From Rufibacter glacialis (GTDB taxonomy: Bacteria > Bacteroidota > Bacteroidia > Cytophagales > Hymenobacteraceae), in NCBI RefSeq assembly GCF_008271745.1, contig NZ_VKKZ01000010.1, forward strand, positions 186,001-250,000: 64,000 nt of DNA, written 5' to 3'. The notes under the pieces were generated by a model. That model was not told the origin of the DNA, did not search any database, and saw nothing but the letters and a program-made list of their open reading frames with translations. The stretch's first letter is position 1, and every line of letters starts with the position of its first letter. Below are positions 8,843 through 17,154 of the stretch, piece after piece. A program made the translations under genes and the position numbers.

Positions 8843-9037
8843 CTAGTAGTTGTCTGTAGCGAACAATTGTTGCTTGTAGACCGCTCTTTCTCTCTGCTTT
8901 CTTTTGGTAACAGAAGGCTTCTGGAAGAACGTTCTGGCACGCAGTTGCTTCAGCACACCTGTTCTTTCAAATTTCTTTTTGAATCTCTTTAAGGCTTTGT
9001 CTACAGACTCGTTATCCTTTACGTTGATGATAATCAT
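8843..9037 (-). CDS. rpsU: 30S ribosomal protein bS21
   Basis: 64 aa from the ATG at 9037 (MIIINVKDNESVDKALKRF...). An in-frame extension to 9106 exists but would overlap the promoter and repeat, so it is rejected. The basic C-terminal half (KPSVTKRKQRERAVYKQQ) is typical. bS21 sits near the 3' end of 16S rRNA; in Bacteroidota it helps hide the anti-Shine-Dalgarno sequence, consistent with the general lack of SD sites in this window. The leader directly before the ATG (aaatcaaactataat) shows no AGGAGG. It lies upstream of the recombinase and hpf on the same strand. Confidence 0.96.
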   Translation of the reverse strand: MIIINVKDNESVDKALKRFKKKFERTGVLKQLRARTFFQKPSVTKRKQRERAVYKQQLFATDNY

Positions 9038-9075
9038 ATTATAGTTTGATTTAAAGTCAGTTGTTTTAAGGATTG

Positions 9076-9113
9076 CAAAGGTATTGACAAATATGCTCCT
9101 TGTCAATACCTTT
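9076..9113 (-). promoter_or_regulatory. rpsU promoter embedded in a perfect 14-bp inverted repeat
   Basis: On the minus strand a TTG (9104-9106) and TACCTTTG (9076-9083) are separated by 20 nt, matching the Bacteroidota promoter. The same bases form an inverted repeat: 9077-9090 (AAAGGTATTGACAA) pairs exactly with 9100-9113 across a 9-nt loop. It starts 8 nt past the acyl-CoA dehydrogenase stop, so it may also terminate that transcript or act as an operator for rpsU. Confidence 0.7.
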
Positions 9114-9120
9114 TTCCTAA

Positions 9121-10260
9121 TTATTTTAATACTGCTCTGGAAATAACAAGTTTCTGAATTTCTGAAGTTCCTTCACCTATGGTGCAAAGCTTGGAATCAC
9201 GGTAGTATTTCTCTGCCGGATAATCTTTAGTATACCCATAACCGCCAAAGATCTGAACGCCTTCATTCGCTACGCGCACGCACACCTCAGAGGCATACAG
9301 TTTGGCCATGGCAGACTCTTTGTTTACGTTTTCTCCCCGGTTTTTCATGTCAGCGGCTCTATAGGTAAGGAGTGCCGCTGCCTCAATCTCCGTGGCCATA
9401 TCAGCTATCTTAAACGCGATTCCCTGGAACTGAGAAATAGGCTTGTTGAACTGCTGACGTTCCTTAGAATAGGCCAGGGCAGCTTCATAGGCTCCTTGTG
9501 CAATGCCAAGGCTTAAGGCAGCAATAGAGATGCGGCCGCCGTCCAATACTTTCATGGACTGGATAAATCCTGCACCCACTTCGCCCAGAATGTTTTCATG
9601 CGGTACGCGGCAATCTTCAAAGATGAGTTCGGTAGTCTCTGAGGCGCGCATGCCCAATTTGTCTTCTTTTCTGCCGGCAGAGAAGCCTGCGGTTGGCTTT
9701 TCAATCACAAACGCTGTCATGCCATGCGAGTCACCTACTTCGCCTGTTCTGGCAATTACCACCGCTATATTGCTGGATTTGCCATGGGTGATAAAGTTCT
9801 TAGCGCCGTTCAGTACCCAATGGTCACCATCTCTTACAGCTACTGTGCGCATGTTACCGGCGTCAGACCCGGTGTTTGGTTCTGTAAGACCCCAGGCGCC
9901 TATCCATTCTGCAGTTGCCAGCTTTGGTAGCCATTTCCTTTTCTGCTCTTCGTTACCGAACTGCAGGATATGGCCGGTGCACAAGGAGTTGTGCGCCGCC
10001 ATAGAGAGGCCAATGGAGCCATCAATTTTGGAAAGCTCAGCAATGGCTGTGACGTATTCCAAGTAGCCAAAGCCCGAACCGCCATATTCCTGAGGAACTA
10101 GCACACCCATCAAGCCCAATTCCCCCAGTTGTTTGAAGACATGGATAGGGAATTCCTGAGACTCATCCCATTTCATCATGTCTGGTTTAATGGATTTGGA
10201 GCCAAAATCACGGATCATTTCCGCAATCATTTTCTGATTCTCATTATAGGTAAGTTGCAT
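9121..10260 (-). CDS. Acyl-CoA dehydrogenase
   Basis: 379 aa, the usual length for the family. These FAD enzymes catalyse the first step of beta-oxidation or of branched-chain amino acid degradation, passing electrons to ETF. Visible signatures are WGLTEPNTGSDAGNM (the acyl-CoA dehydrogenase signature 1 region), QQFNKPISQFQGIAFKIADM, and the C-terminal QIFGGYGYTKDYPAEKYYRD followed by IGEGTSEIQKL, where the Glu corresponds to the usual catalytic base position. The start ATG at 10260 gives the canonical MQLTYNENQKMIAEMIRDF N-terminus. Chain-length preference cannot be assigned. It is upstream of rpsU but separated from it by a hairpin. Confidence 0.93.
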   Translation of the reverse strand: MQLTYNENQKMIAEMIRDFGSKSIKPDMMKWDESQEFPIHVFKQLGELGLMGVLVPQEYGGSGFGYLEYVTAIAELSKIDGSIGLSMAAHNSLCTGHILQFGNEEQKRKWLPKLATAEWIGAWGLTEPNTGSDAGNMRTVAVRDGDHWVLNGAKNFITHGKSSNIAVVIARTGEVGDSHGMTAFVIEKPTAGFSAGRKEDKLGMRASETTELIFEDCRVPHENILGEVGAGFIQSMKVLDGGRISIAALSLGIAQGAYEAALAYSKERQQFNKPISQFQGIAFKIADMATEIEAAALLTYRAADMKNRGENVNKESAMAKLYASEVCVRVANEGVQIFGGYGYTKDYPAEKYYRDSKLCTIGEGTSEIQKLVISRAVLK

Positions 10261-10530
10261 ATAGGTAGGTAGTCAGTTTGATTCTGGTAGATTCTTATAA
10301 AAGTACTTAAAGAAATTTAATCTTGCTAACGTTTGTTAGTCTTTTGTGTTGGCGGCATTAAGCTTGAACATCATCTTTTCTTAAATCAACATCTTAATGG
10401 TTGCAAGCAGTGAAGTAATGTTAGCCTTGTTGAAATTCGTTTTCCTGCTGTTTTGTAGAAGAACCATCTAGAACATGTTTTTCGAATAAGGCAAAAAGGC
10501 GAAAAAGTAATATTTAGGGCTGATATTAGG

Positions 10531-10563
10531 TTTTGGCGTAGCCGTTACTTTTGCCTTACTTTG
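10531..10563 (+). promoter_or_regulatory. Candidate promoter of the exopolysaccharide operon
   Basis: The 372-nt gap 10261-10632 holds no gene. Within it, TTTTG (10531-10535) precedes two overlapping -7-like boxes, TACTTTTG (10546-10553) and TACTTTG (10557-10563). Only the second has a suitable spacing to the TTG. It lies 70 nt before the Wza-like gene. The rest of the gap is AT-rich and nothing else was recognised. Confidence 0.4.
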
Positions 10564-10632
10564 TGATTGGCTTTGTCTGTACTTAGGTTTCCTGCCTGAA
10601 CAGATGTTTTTTTACGAGAATGTTTTTTATAT

Positions 10633-11460
10633 ATGCCCAACACTTTATATAAGCACGTATTCTTTCTTTTTCTTTTGATAGGGACACTTCAACTGAGTTC
10701 CTGCAATGTCTATAGGCAGAACGTAATGTTCAGAACAGAAGGTGACGTGAACACAGACCTTCTTCGTGCTTCCATCATAGAGGCGGGGAGGAATTATAAA
10801 ATTCAACCTAATGATGTATTAGACATCCGGATTTACACCAACAAAGGGGAGATTCTTGTTGACCCTAATAACTTCCTGCGTCAGGAGCTTGCCCAAAGTG
10901 GGGGACGAAATACAATGGGTGTTCAATCTGGACCCCAGCAGCAAAAACCTCAGGAATATACCGTATTGCCAAATGGCGAAGTAAAAGTACCTATGATAGG
11001 TTTTGTTCCTGTGCAGGGATTTACATTGGCCCAAGCCGATAGTGTGTTCCAAAGCCGGTTTGAAACTTATTATAGAGACACCTATGTTTATTCTGAGGTA
11101 ATAAGTAGAAGGGTAGTTGTACTTGGTGCTACTGGCGGAAGTGTCATTCCGTTGGAGAGGGAAAACATAAATGTAGTAGAGATATTGGCTTTGGCCGGTG
11201 GAATACCTGAGAACGGAAAAGCACAGAACATCAGACTTGTTAGAAATATAGCTTCAGATAAGCCAATTGTGCACGTAATAGACCTATCTACTATTGCCGG
11301 GTTGCAAAAAGCAAGTCTTAAAGTGCAACCAAATGATGTCATTTATGTAGAGCCTGTCAAAAGAGTCTTCAATGAGTCTCTTCGGGACGTGTTGATGGTG
11401 ATTGGGGCTGTTTCCAATGTTCTCACCTCCTACATCGTTATCAAAGATATAATCAATTAG
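10633..11460 (+). CDS. Polysaccharide export outer-membrane lipoprotein, Wza family
   Basis: 275 aa. A lipoprotein signal peptide ends at LQLSSC, with Cys24 as the predicted lipidation site. The Poly_export domain begins near KIQPNDVLDIRIYTN, and an SLBB-like segment (RRVVVLGATGGSVIPLERENINVVEILALAGG) follows. A hydrophobic C-terminal helix near residues 250-270 could be the membrane-spanning barrel helix. Wza-type proteins form the outer-membrane channel for capsule or exopolysaccharide export. It is the first gene of a compact operon; the Wzc-like kinase starts 24 nt downstream and the phosphatase follows. No glycosyltransferases are in the window, so the polymer is unknown. Confidence 0.9.
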   Translation: MPNTLYKHVFFLFLLIGTLQLSSCNVYRQNVMFRTEGDVNTDLLRASIIEAGRNYKIQPNDVLDIRIYTNKGEILVDPNNFLRQELAQSGGRNTMGVQSGPQQQKPQEYTVLPNGEVKVPMIGFVPVQGFTLAQADSVFQSRFETYYRDTYVYSEVISRRVVVLGATGGSVIPLERENINVVEILALAGGIPENGKAQNIRLVRNIASDKPIVHVIDLSTIAGLQKASLKVQPNDVIYVEPVKRVFNESLRDVLMVIGAVSNVLTSYIVIKDIIN

Positions 11461-11483
11461 TACCATCAGTACAAGATAAATTC

Positions 11484-13916
11484 ATGAGTGTAAAAACAGC
11501 CAATGATCTGGATGAACTGGATCATCGTTTGGGTAGTGGGGAAGATGAGGAAGATGATGGCGGAACGAGCATTGATTTTGTAACTCTTTTACATGTAGTT
11601 AAACGAAGCATTCCTTGGGTCCTTCTCCTAATACTCTTAGGTGCTGGAGGTTCCTATCTTTACTTGAGGTACACGAAAAAGGTATATGAGTCCTCTTCCA
11701 CGCTTAAATTAGATGAGCAATCAGAGGCCGGTGTTCTTGGGTTGGAGAACAATGGCCTGAAGGTGGAGTCCGGGATTGGGAAGCTTCAGGGGGAGGTAGA
11801 CCTTATCAAGTCTAACATCGTCTTTGAAAGGTTAAAAGAAACCATGCCGTTGCAGGTGAGTTACTTTGTGGAGGCGCGGGTCTTGGATGCTGAGTTGTAT
11901 AAAGATAGTCCATTTGAAGTTCTTTATGACTCGGTGGATTTCAACTTATATGACCAAAAGATTTATGTCAAGTTCCAGTCACCTAGTCGGTTTGACTTAT
12001 ATGTGGGGGAAACCGGTACCCCATCTTCCCACGCGGTAGGTGAGCCAGTTTCCGTAGTTGGCAGCAGAGTCACCATCAAGACAGCTCCATCATTTTCTTC
12101 TGCTAGTGTTGGGGTGGAGTATTATTTTGTCATTAACAGTGACCAACGCCTGAAGGGGTACATAGACGGCAATTTAACCACAGCCATTCTTAACCCGGAG
12201 TCAAAGACAATTCAGATTTCGTTCAAGGATTTCAATCGTTTCAAGGCGCGTGACATTGTCAATAACATAGATGCCGTTTACCTACAACATAAACTAGAGC
12301 GTAGCAATCAAGCGAGTAAGCAGACGCTTAGCTTCTTGAATGAGCAATTAAAGGAAACGGAAGACAGCCTTAGGAAAGCCGAAAACGATATAGAGCAGTT
12401 TGTTAGGCAGAACAAGTCTTATGACATTAAGGCTAATCTCCAGGAAGCCTTGAGTATGGTGCAGGAACTGGAGAAAGAGAAGCTAGAACTCAGGTTCCAG
12501 TTGTCACTATTGAACACCATTCAAGCCAAAGTTCAGCGAAACGAAGACCTTGGTATGGTGGTAAGTGGGCTACAAGGTCAGGAGGGCCAAGATCCTCAAC
12601 TGACTGAGCAGTTAACGGAACTCAGCGATTTGCAGGCTCGCATCAGAACGCAGAGCATGACCAGCAGAGGGAATACTACTGCTGAAAAGCTGGCGGAAGA
12701 GCAGCTGCGATTCGCCCAGAACAGGATTGCTGGTATCATTAGCAGTAGCAGAGCCTTGGTTCAGACCAAAATCCAAAACATTGACAGGAACCAGTCAGAG
12801 CTAACCGGGAAAATCCTTCAGGCGCCGGCGCAGGAAACAGAGCGGGCCCGATTAGAGCGGATTTTTGGGTTGTACGAAAGCTTTTTCACCCAGATATTGA
12901 ACAAGAGGGTGGAGTATGGGATCGCTATGGCGGGGACTACCCCAGATTTTCAGATTTTATCTCCAGCCAACCTACCAAGTGAATCAAATCCCATCTCGCC
13001 TAATCCTCTTCTCATTTATGCCATAGGCATCGCGGGCGGCTTGTTTCTAGGGGTTGGATTGATTGCGACCCGGTACTTGATGCATGATACCGTTACCAAC
13101 GTGCGGGAATTGGAGCGCAATACGTCTGTGCCTGTGCTGGGGGTGGTGCCTTCCTATGATAAGCAGAAGATGCCCTTCTCTAAATTGGTGGTAAATCAGA
13201 ACCCAAAATCGGCTTTAAGTGAATCCATCCGTTCAATCAGAACGAACCTGGAATTCATGAGTGCCACCAAGAAAAAACGGATTATCTCCATTACCTCCAC
13301 TATCAGTGGGGAAGGGAAGACCTTTGTAGCGGTGAACCTGGGGGGCATTATTGCCATGTCTGGCTTGAAAGTAGTGATCCTTGATCTAGACATGCGCAAA
13401 CCAAAGGTGCATATTGCCTTAGATGGCGATAACAGCAAGGGGATGAGTACCATCCTGATTGACAAGCACACGCTGGAAGAATGCCTGCAGCAGACTTCTG
13501 TTCCAGATCTGGACTTCATCTCGGCGGGTCCTACGCCCCCTAACCCTTCTGAGTTGATCATGGGCGGCCGTTTTGATAATGTTTTAGAGGAATTGCACCA
13601 AATCTATGATATCATCTTAGTGGATAGTCCGCCGGTAGGGCTGGTGACAGATGGCGTCTTGATCATGCGGAAAGCAGATGTTCCGCTTTACATCATTCGG
13701 GCTAACTATTCCAAGAAGACCTTCCTGAAAGGGATAGATAAATTAGTGCGCAACAACCACTTGTCCAACATGGCCACCATCTTGAATGATGTGAGCAGCA
13801 CCAATATGTATGGCTATGGCTACGGCTATGGCTACGGCTATGGGTACGGGCAAGGCTATTATGATGAGGAGGAAAAGCCAACGGTTGGCAGTAAGCTGAA
13901 GTCTTTGTTTAAGTAG
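11484..13916 (+). CDS. Polysaccharide biosynthesis tyrosine autokinase, Wzc family
   Basis: 810 aa inner-membrane co-polymerase. An acidic cytosolic N-terminus precedes the first membrane segment (IPWVLLLILLGAGGSYLYL, about residues 47-66). A periplasmic Wzz-like region with coiled coil (about 280-420) follows, then the second membrane segment near 510-530. The cytosolic BY-kinase domain has Walker A STISGEGKT (Lys612) and Walker A' VVILDLDMRKP. The C-terminus carries seven Tyr-Gly repeats (776-789), then YY and an acidic stretch, the expected autophosphorylation cluster. Together with the Wza-like channel upstream and CpsB-like phosphatase 6 nt downstream, it should control polymer length and export through cycles of phosphorylation. 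Confidence 0.95.
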   Translation: MSVKTANDLDELDHRLGSGEDEEDDGGTSIDFVTLLHVVKRSIPWVLLLILLGAGGSYLYLRYTKKVYESSSTLKLDEQSEAGVLGLENNGLKVESGIGKLQGEVDLIKSNIVFERLKETMPLQVSYFVEARVLDAELYKDSPFEVLYDSVDFNLYDQKIYVKFQSPSRFDLYVGETGTPSSHAVGEPVSVVGSRVTIKTAPSFSSASVGVEYYFVINSDQRLKGYIDGNLTTAILNPESKTIQISFKDFNRFKARDIVNNIDAVYLQHKLERSNQASKQTLSFLNEQLKETEDSLRKAENDIEQFVRQNKSYDIKANLQEALSMVQELEKEKLELRFQLSLLNTIQAKVQRNEDLGMVVSGLQGQEGQDPQLTEQLTELSDLQARIRTQSMTSRGNTTAEKLAEEQLRFAQNRIAGIISSSRALVQTKIQNIDRNQSELTGKILQAPAQETERARLERIFGLYESFFTQILNKRVEYGIAMAGTTPDFQILSPANLPSESNPISPNPLLIYAIGIAGGLFLGVGLIATRYLMHDTVTNVRELERNTSVPVLGVVPSYDKQKMPFSKLVVNQNPKSALSESIRSIRTNLEFMSATKKKRIISITSTISGEGKTFVAVNLGGIIAMSGLKVVILDLDMRKPKVHIALDGDNSKGMSTILIDKHTLEECLQQTSVPDLDFISAGPTPPNPSELIMGGRFDNVLEELHQIYDIILVDSPPVGLVTDGVLIMRKADVPLYIIRANYSKKTFLKGIDKLVRNNHLSNMATILNDVSSTNMYGYGYGYGYGYGYGQGYYDEEEKPTVGSKLKSLFK
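13809..13850 (+). repeat. In-frame tandem repeat encoding (Tyr-Gly)7
   Basis: Forty-two bases of TATGGC/TACGGC units inside the kinase gene encode seven Tyr-Gly pairs. The unit is 6 bp with a 12-bp higher-order pattern (TATGGCTACGGC), and the last units vary (TATGGGTACGGG). Slippage would change the number of tyrosines without breaking the frame. Confidence 0.85.
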
Positions 13917-13921
13917 AGGGT

Positions 13922-14674
13922 ATGTGGGGTAGCCTTAAGAAGCTTTGGGGGCCAAAGGAGCCCGTAACCTCTTCCTTTGCTGAATTGGGGGCAGACATGC
14001 ATTCGCACCTGCTTCCTGGGCTGGATGATGGGGCTGCTACCCTAGAAGACTCAATGGAGCTGCTGGAAAGCCTAGTGGCTATGGGCTTCAAGAAGCTTTG
14101 CATGACTCCTCATATTATGGGAGATTTCTATAAGAATACCCCAGCTTCTATAAGGGCTAAGTTACAGTTGGTGCAAGAAGCGGCAGTTGCCCGGGGAATC
14201 CAGGTGGAGCTTTCCTGTGCTGCCGAATATTATGTGGATGAATGGTTTTTTGCTGCCGTTCAAAATGGAGAGGAGCTTTTGTCCTTTGGGGGCGAGCGCA
14301 AGTATGTGCTCATGGAAACCTCTTACATGAATGAGCCTTCCCATTTGCGGCAAGTGATTTTTGCTGTTCAGATGGCAGGCTACACACCTGTGCTGGCGCA
14401 TCCAGAGCGGTATACTTATTTTTTTGATAGAATGGAGGCGCTTCTCTCTCTGAGAGAAACTGGGGTGTTATTCCAAATAAACATCAATTCCCTGACTGGG
14501 TATTATTCCAAACAGGCCAAAGAGGTTGCCCGGCAGCTTATCCAGAAGAAAGCGGTTGAATTTTTAGGTACAGATACGCATGCTATGAAACATATCAATG
14601 TGCTGGAGCGGGCACTCACCGAGCCTTTGCTCCAGGAAGCCCTAAAATTACCGCTCCTAAACTCTAGCCTTTAA
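13922..14674 (+). CDS. Tyrosine-protein phosphatase, CpsB/YwqE PHP family
   Basis: 250 aa. PHP-fold metal motifs are visible: DMHSHLLPGLDDG (His27, His29), TPHIMGDFY, LAHPERY and GTDTHAMKH. CpsB/YwqE enzymes are manganese-dependent tyrosine phosphatases that reset the phosphorylated C-terminus of the capsule kinase. It starts 6 nt after the Wzc-like gene, consistent with co-translation and with that kinase's Tyr-rich tail as substrate. No signal peptide is present, so it is cytosolic. It ends 18 nt before the epimerase. Confidence 0.92.
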   Translation: MWGSLKKLWGPKEPVTSSFAELGADMHSHLLPGLDDGAATLEDSMELLESLVAMGFKKLCMTPHIMGDFYKNTPASIRAKLQLVQEAAVARGIQVELSCAAEYYVDEWFFAAVQNGEELLSFGGERKYVLMETSYMNEPSHLRQVIFAVQMAGYTPVLAHPERYTYFFDRMEALLSLRETGVLFQININSLTGYYSKQAKEVARQLIQKKAVEFLGTDTHAMKHINVLERALTEPLLQEALKLPLLNSSL

Positions 14675-14692
14675 TTAACACCTTACTTCCTT

Positions 14693-15667
14693 TTGAAACA
14701 CGTACTGGTTACCGGTGGTAGTGGTCTGGTAGGCCACTTTCTGTTGCAGCGTTTGCTGGCAACCGGTTGTAAGGTCACGGCTTTGTACAGGCAAACAGGT
14801 TCAGAACTAACCCACCCTAACCTGCATTGGGTGCAAGGAGACATTCTGGATCCAATGCTGATAAACTCCCTTGTTCAACAGGTAGAAGAGGTGTACCATT
14901 GTGCGGGGTTTGTGTCTTATGCGCCCCAAGATGCCGCTTTGTTAAGGCAAATCAATGTAGAAGGCACCACCAATATCGTGGATGCCTGCCTGGAGAAAAC
15001 CGGGGTGCGGCTGTGCCACGTAAGTTCTATTGCCGCCATCAATCGGAAAAAGGGCGATAAAACTATTCAGGAAGATGCAAAGTGGGATCCAGTGGTGGAG
15101 AGGTCTATGTATGCTTCTTCTAAGCATTTCGCTGAGATGGAAGTGTGGCGCGGCATCTCAGAAGGACTTAAGGCGGTGATCGTCAATCCTTCTGTCATCC
15201 TGGGGCCCAGAGACATGGAACGCAGCAGCACCCAACTGTTCAAATATATTTCTGAGGAGCGCGCTTTCTATACCCACGGGTATGCTAACTTCGTAGACGT
15301 GCGCGATGTGACAGAAGCCATGCTGCGGTTAATGAACGGAAACCATTGGGGAGAACGTTTTATCATCAACGGGCACCAGGTGTCTTATCTGCAGTTCTTC
15401 CAGAAGGTGGCTGCTTTGATGGGGAAGAAGGCTCCGTTCCTGAAAGTGCCGGATTGGCTCGCTGAGGTGCTCTGGCGGGTTGAGCGGGTAAGAGGGGCAA
15501 TCACTGGTACTAAACCTTTGATCACCAAAGAGACCGCCCGCATAGCCAAAGAGGAGCACTTTTATTCCAATGAAAAAATAAAGGCGGCAACTGGTTTAAC
15601 CTTCCGTTCGTTGGAAGATACCCTGCGCTGGAGTTGCGGGCAACTTGCGAAAGCAGGCAGCTCGTGA
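14693..15667 (+). CDS. NAD-dependent epimerase/dehydratase family protein (extended SDR)
   Basis: 324 aa from a TTG codon at 14693. No ATG lies in frame between the preceding stop and the Rossmann strand, and the product opens directly with KHVLVTGGSGLVGHFLL, so TTG is the most likely start. The NAD(P) motif TGGSGLVG and the active-site YASSKHFAE (Tyr-x3-Lys) are present. SYAPQDAALLRQINVEGTTN and VNPSVILGPRD resemble extended SDRs such as dihydroflavonol reductase-like or NDP-sugar epimerases. The position after the kinase and phosphatase suggests a sugar-nucleotide role, but the sequence could also fit a non-sugar reductase. Confidence 0.88.
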   Translation: MKHVLVTGGSGLVGHFLLQRLLATGCKVTALYRQTGSELTHPNLHWVQGDILDPMLINSLVQQVEEVYHCAGFVSYAPQDAALLRQINVEGTTNIVDACLEKTGVRLCHVSSIAAINRKKGDKTIQEDAKWDPVVERSMYASSKHFAEMEVWRGISEGLKAVIVNPSVILGPRDMERSSTQLFKYISEERAFYTHGYANFVDVRDVTEAMLRLMNGNHWGERFIINGHQVSYLQFFQKVAALMGKKAPFLKVPDWLAEVLWRVERVRGAITGTKPLITKETARIAKEEHFYSNEKIKAATGLTFRSLEDTLRWSCGQLAKAGSS

Positions 15668-15745
15668 AGCTCCCTTTCTGCAAGGGAGAGTGTTGTATAG
15701 AATTGGGATCTGGTAAAACAGTCCTTGGTTGAGATTAACTTGTAG

Positions 15746-17146
15746 ATGAACGATAATTTTGAAGATTTTTCCAGCGAAGACCTAGACCTTGTGAAAAGGT
15801 TTGAAGCGATGCTGGATGCCAATAGCGCGGTTTTCTTTGATCTCTCAGATTATGAGAGTATCATAGATTATTACGCCAACAGTTTTAACTATAGCCAAGC
15901 CTTAAAGGCCTGTGACATAGGCATTACCCAATACCCTTACTCTACTGAACTACTGATTGACAAAGCCCAGATTCTGGCAATGTTGGGGGCTTTTGATGAA
16001 GCCCTCCACCTGGTAGAGGAAGTGGCGCAGATTGAACCCGGCAACGAAGACATTCCCCTGACCAGAGGCATCATCTTTAACCAGAAAGGCGATTTTGCCC
16101 TGGCCATTGACTGTTTCAAGCAGGCGGTGGAGCAGTCTGAGGTGAAAGATGACATCTACTTCAACATTGGTCTTTCTTACCAGAGTTGGGGTAAGTTCAA
16201 GGCGGCCATGAAGTATTACAAGAAAAGCCTGCGGTTGAACATGGAGAACGAGTTGGCCCTGCAGGAACTCCTCTACTGTTTAGAGATCACCGGCGAAGGG
16301 GAAGGTGTCATCACCTTCTTCCAGGAATTCGTGGATGAAGACCCGTATTCTGCCATGGCCTGGTTTAACCTGGGCTTGGCGCAGAGCCGCTTAGGGAACT
16401 ATGAGAAGGCGGTAGGTGCCTATGAATACGCCACCCTTATTCAACCTGATTTAGCGCCCGCTTATGTGAATCTGGCCAATAACTACGTCTATCTGGGAGA
16501 GTTCACAAAAGCCATAGAGTCTTTTCAGGCGGCGCTGGAACACACGGAGCCTAACGCAGACATCCTGTGTAACATTGGCGAGTGCTATGAAAAGCTGTCG
16601 CAGTGGGATCTTTCGCATAGGTATTACCAGAAGGCCATTGACCTTTCTCCAGAGATGGACGAAGCCTGGTTTGGCATTGGCGTGATCCTGGATTTGCAGG
16701 GCAAATGGATGGAAGCGGTGCACCATTACCGCAAAGCCATCTCTTTCTACGCAGACAACGCAGATTACTGGCTGGCCCTGGCCGCGGCCGAGTACAACCT
16801 GGGTAACATCATCTCCAGTGTGGAGGCCTATGAGCAAGCCAGCACCCTTTCGCCGGAAAATAAAGATATCTGGCTGAATTGGTCCATCATCCTGTATGAG
16901 CAGGGTAATTTTGAAGGGGCTATTGACTTGCTCCTGAACGCGTTAGAGTTGCAGCCAGATGAGGCAGAGCTGCATTACCGGCTGTGCGCCTACAGCCTGG
17001 CGGCAGGAAAGTATAAACAGGCATACAATTATTTAGAAAATGCCTTAATTTTGGATTTCGATAAGCACAAGCTTCTTTTCGATTTCTTTCCTGAACTGGA
17101 GTCGCAGCGCGCCTTGGCCCGCCTGATAGACCAGTATCGTAAATAA
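15746..17146 (+). CDS. Tetratricopeptide repeat protein
   Basis: 466 aa without signal peptide or membrane segment. At least ten TPR-like units of about 34 residues run through most of the chain, with typical pairs such as AMAWFNLGLAQSRLGNYEKAVGAYEYA and DIYFNIGLSYQSWGKFKAAMKYYKKS. The N-terminus is acidic (NDNFEDFSSEDLDL). TPR solenoids mediate protein contacts; the partner is not evident. It begins 78 nt after the epimerase and ends 8 nt before the ComA-like gene, so it probably belongs to the downstream operon. Confidence 0.9.
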   Translation: MNDNFEDFSSEDLDLVKRFEAMLDANSAVFFDLSDYESIIDYYANSFNYSQALKACDIGITQYPYSTELLIDKAQILAMLGAFDEALHLVEEVAQIEPGNEDIPLTRGIIFNQKGDFALAIDCFKQAVEQSEVKDDIYFNIGLSYQSWGKFKAAMKYYKKSLRLNMENELALQELLYCLEITGEGEGVITFFQEFVDEDPYSAMAWFNLGLAQSRLGNYEKAVGAYEYATLIQPDLAPAYVNLANNYVYLGEFTKAIESFQAALEHTEPNADILCNIGECYEKLSQWDLSHRYYQKAIDLSPEMDEAWFGIGVILDLQGKWMEAVHHYRKAISFYADNADYWLALAAAEYNLGNIISSVEAYEQASTLSPENKDIWLNWSIILYEQGNFEGAIDLLLNALELQPDEAELHYRLCAYSLAAGKYKQAYNYLENALILDFDKHKLLFDFFPELESQRALARLIDQYRK

Positions 17147-17154
17147 CCTTTTTC

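Noticed and set aside
14675-14692. An ATG start for the epimerase upstream of TTG 14693
   Set aside because: The frame between the previous stop and 14693 contains no ATG or GTG, so TTG was kept.
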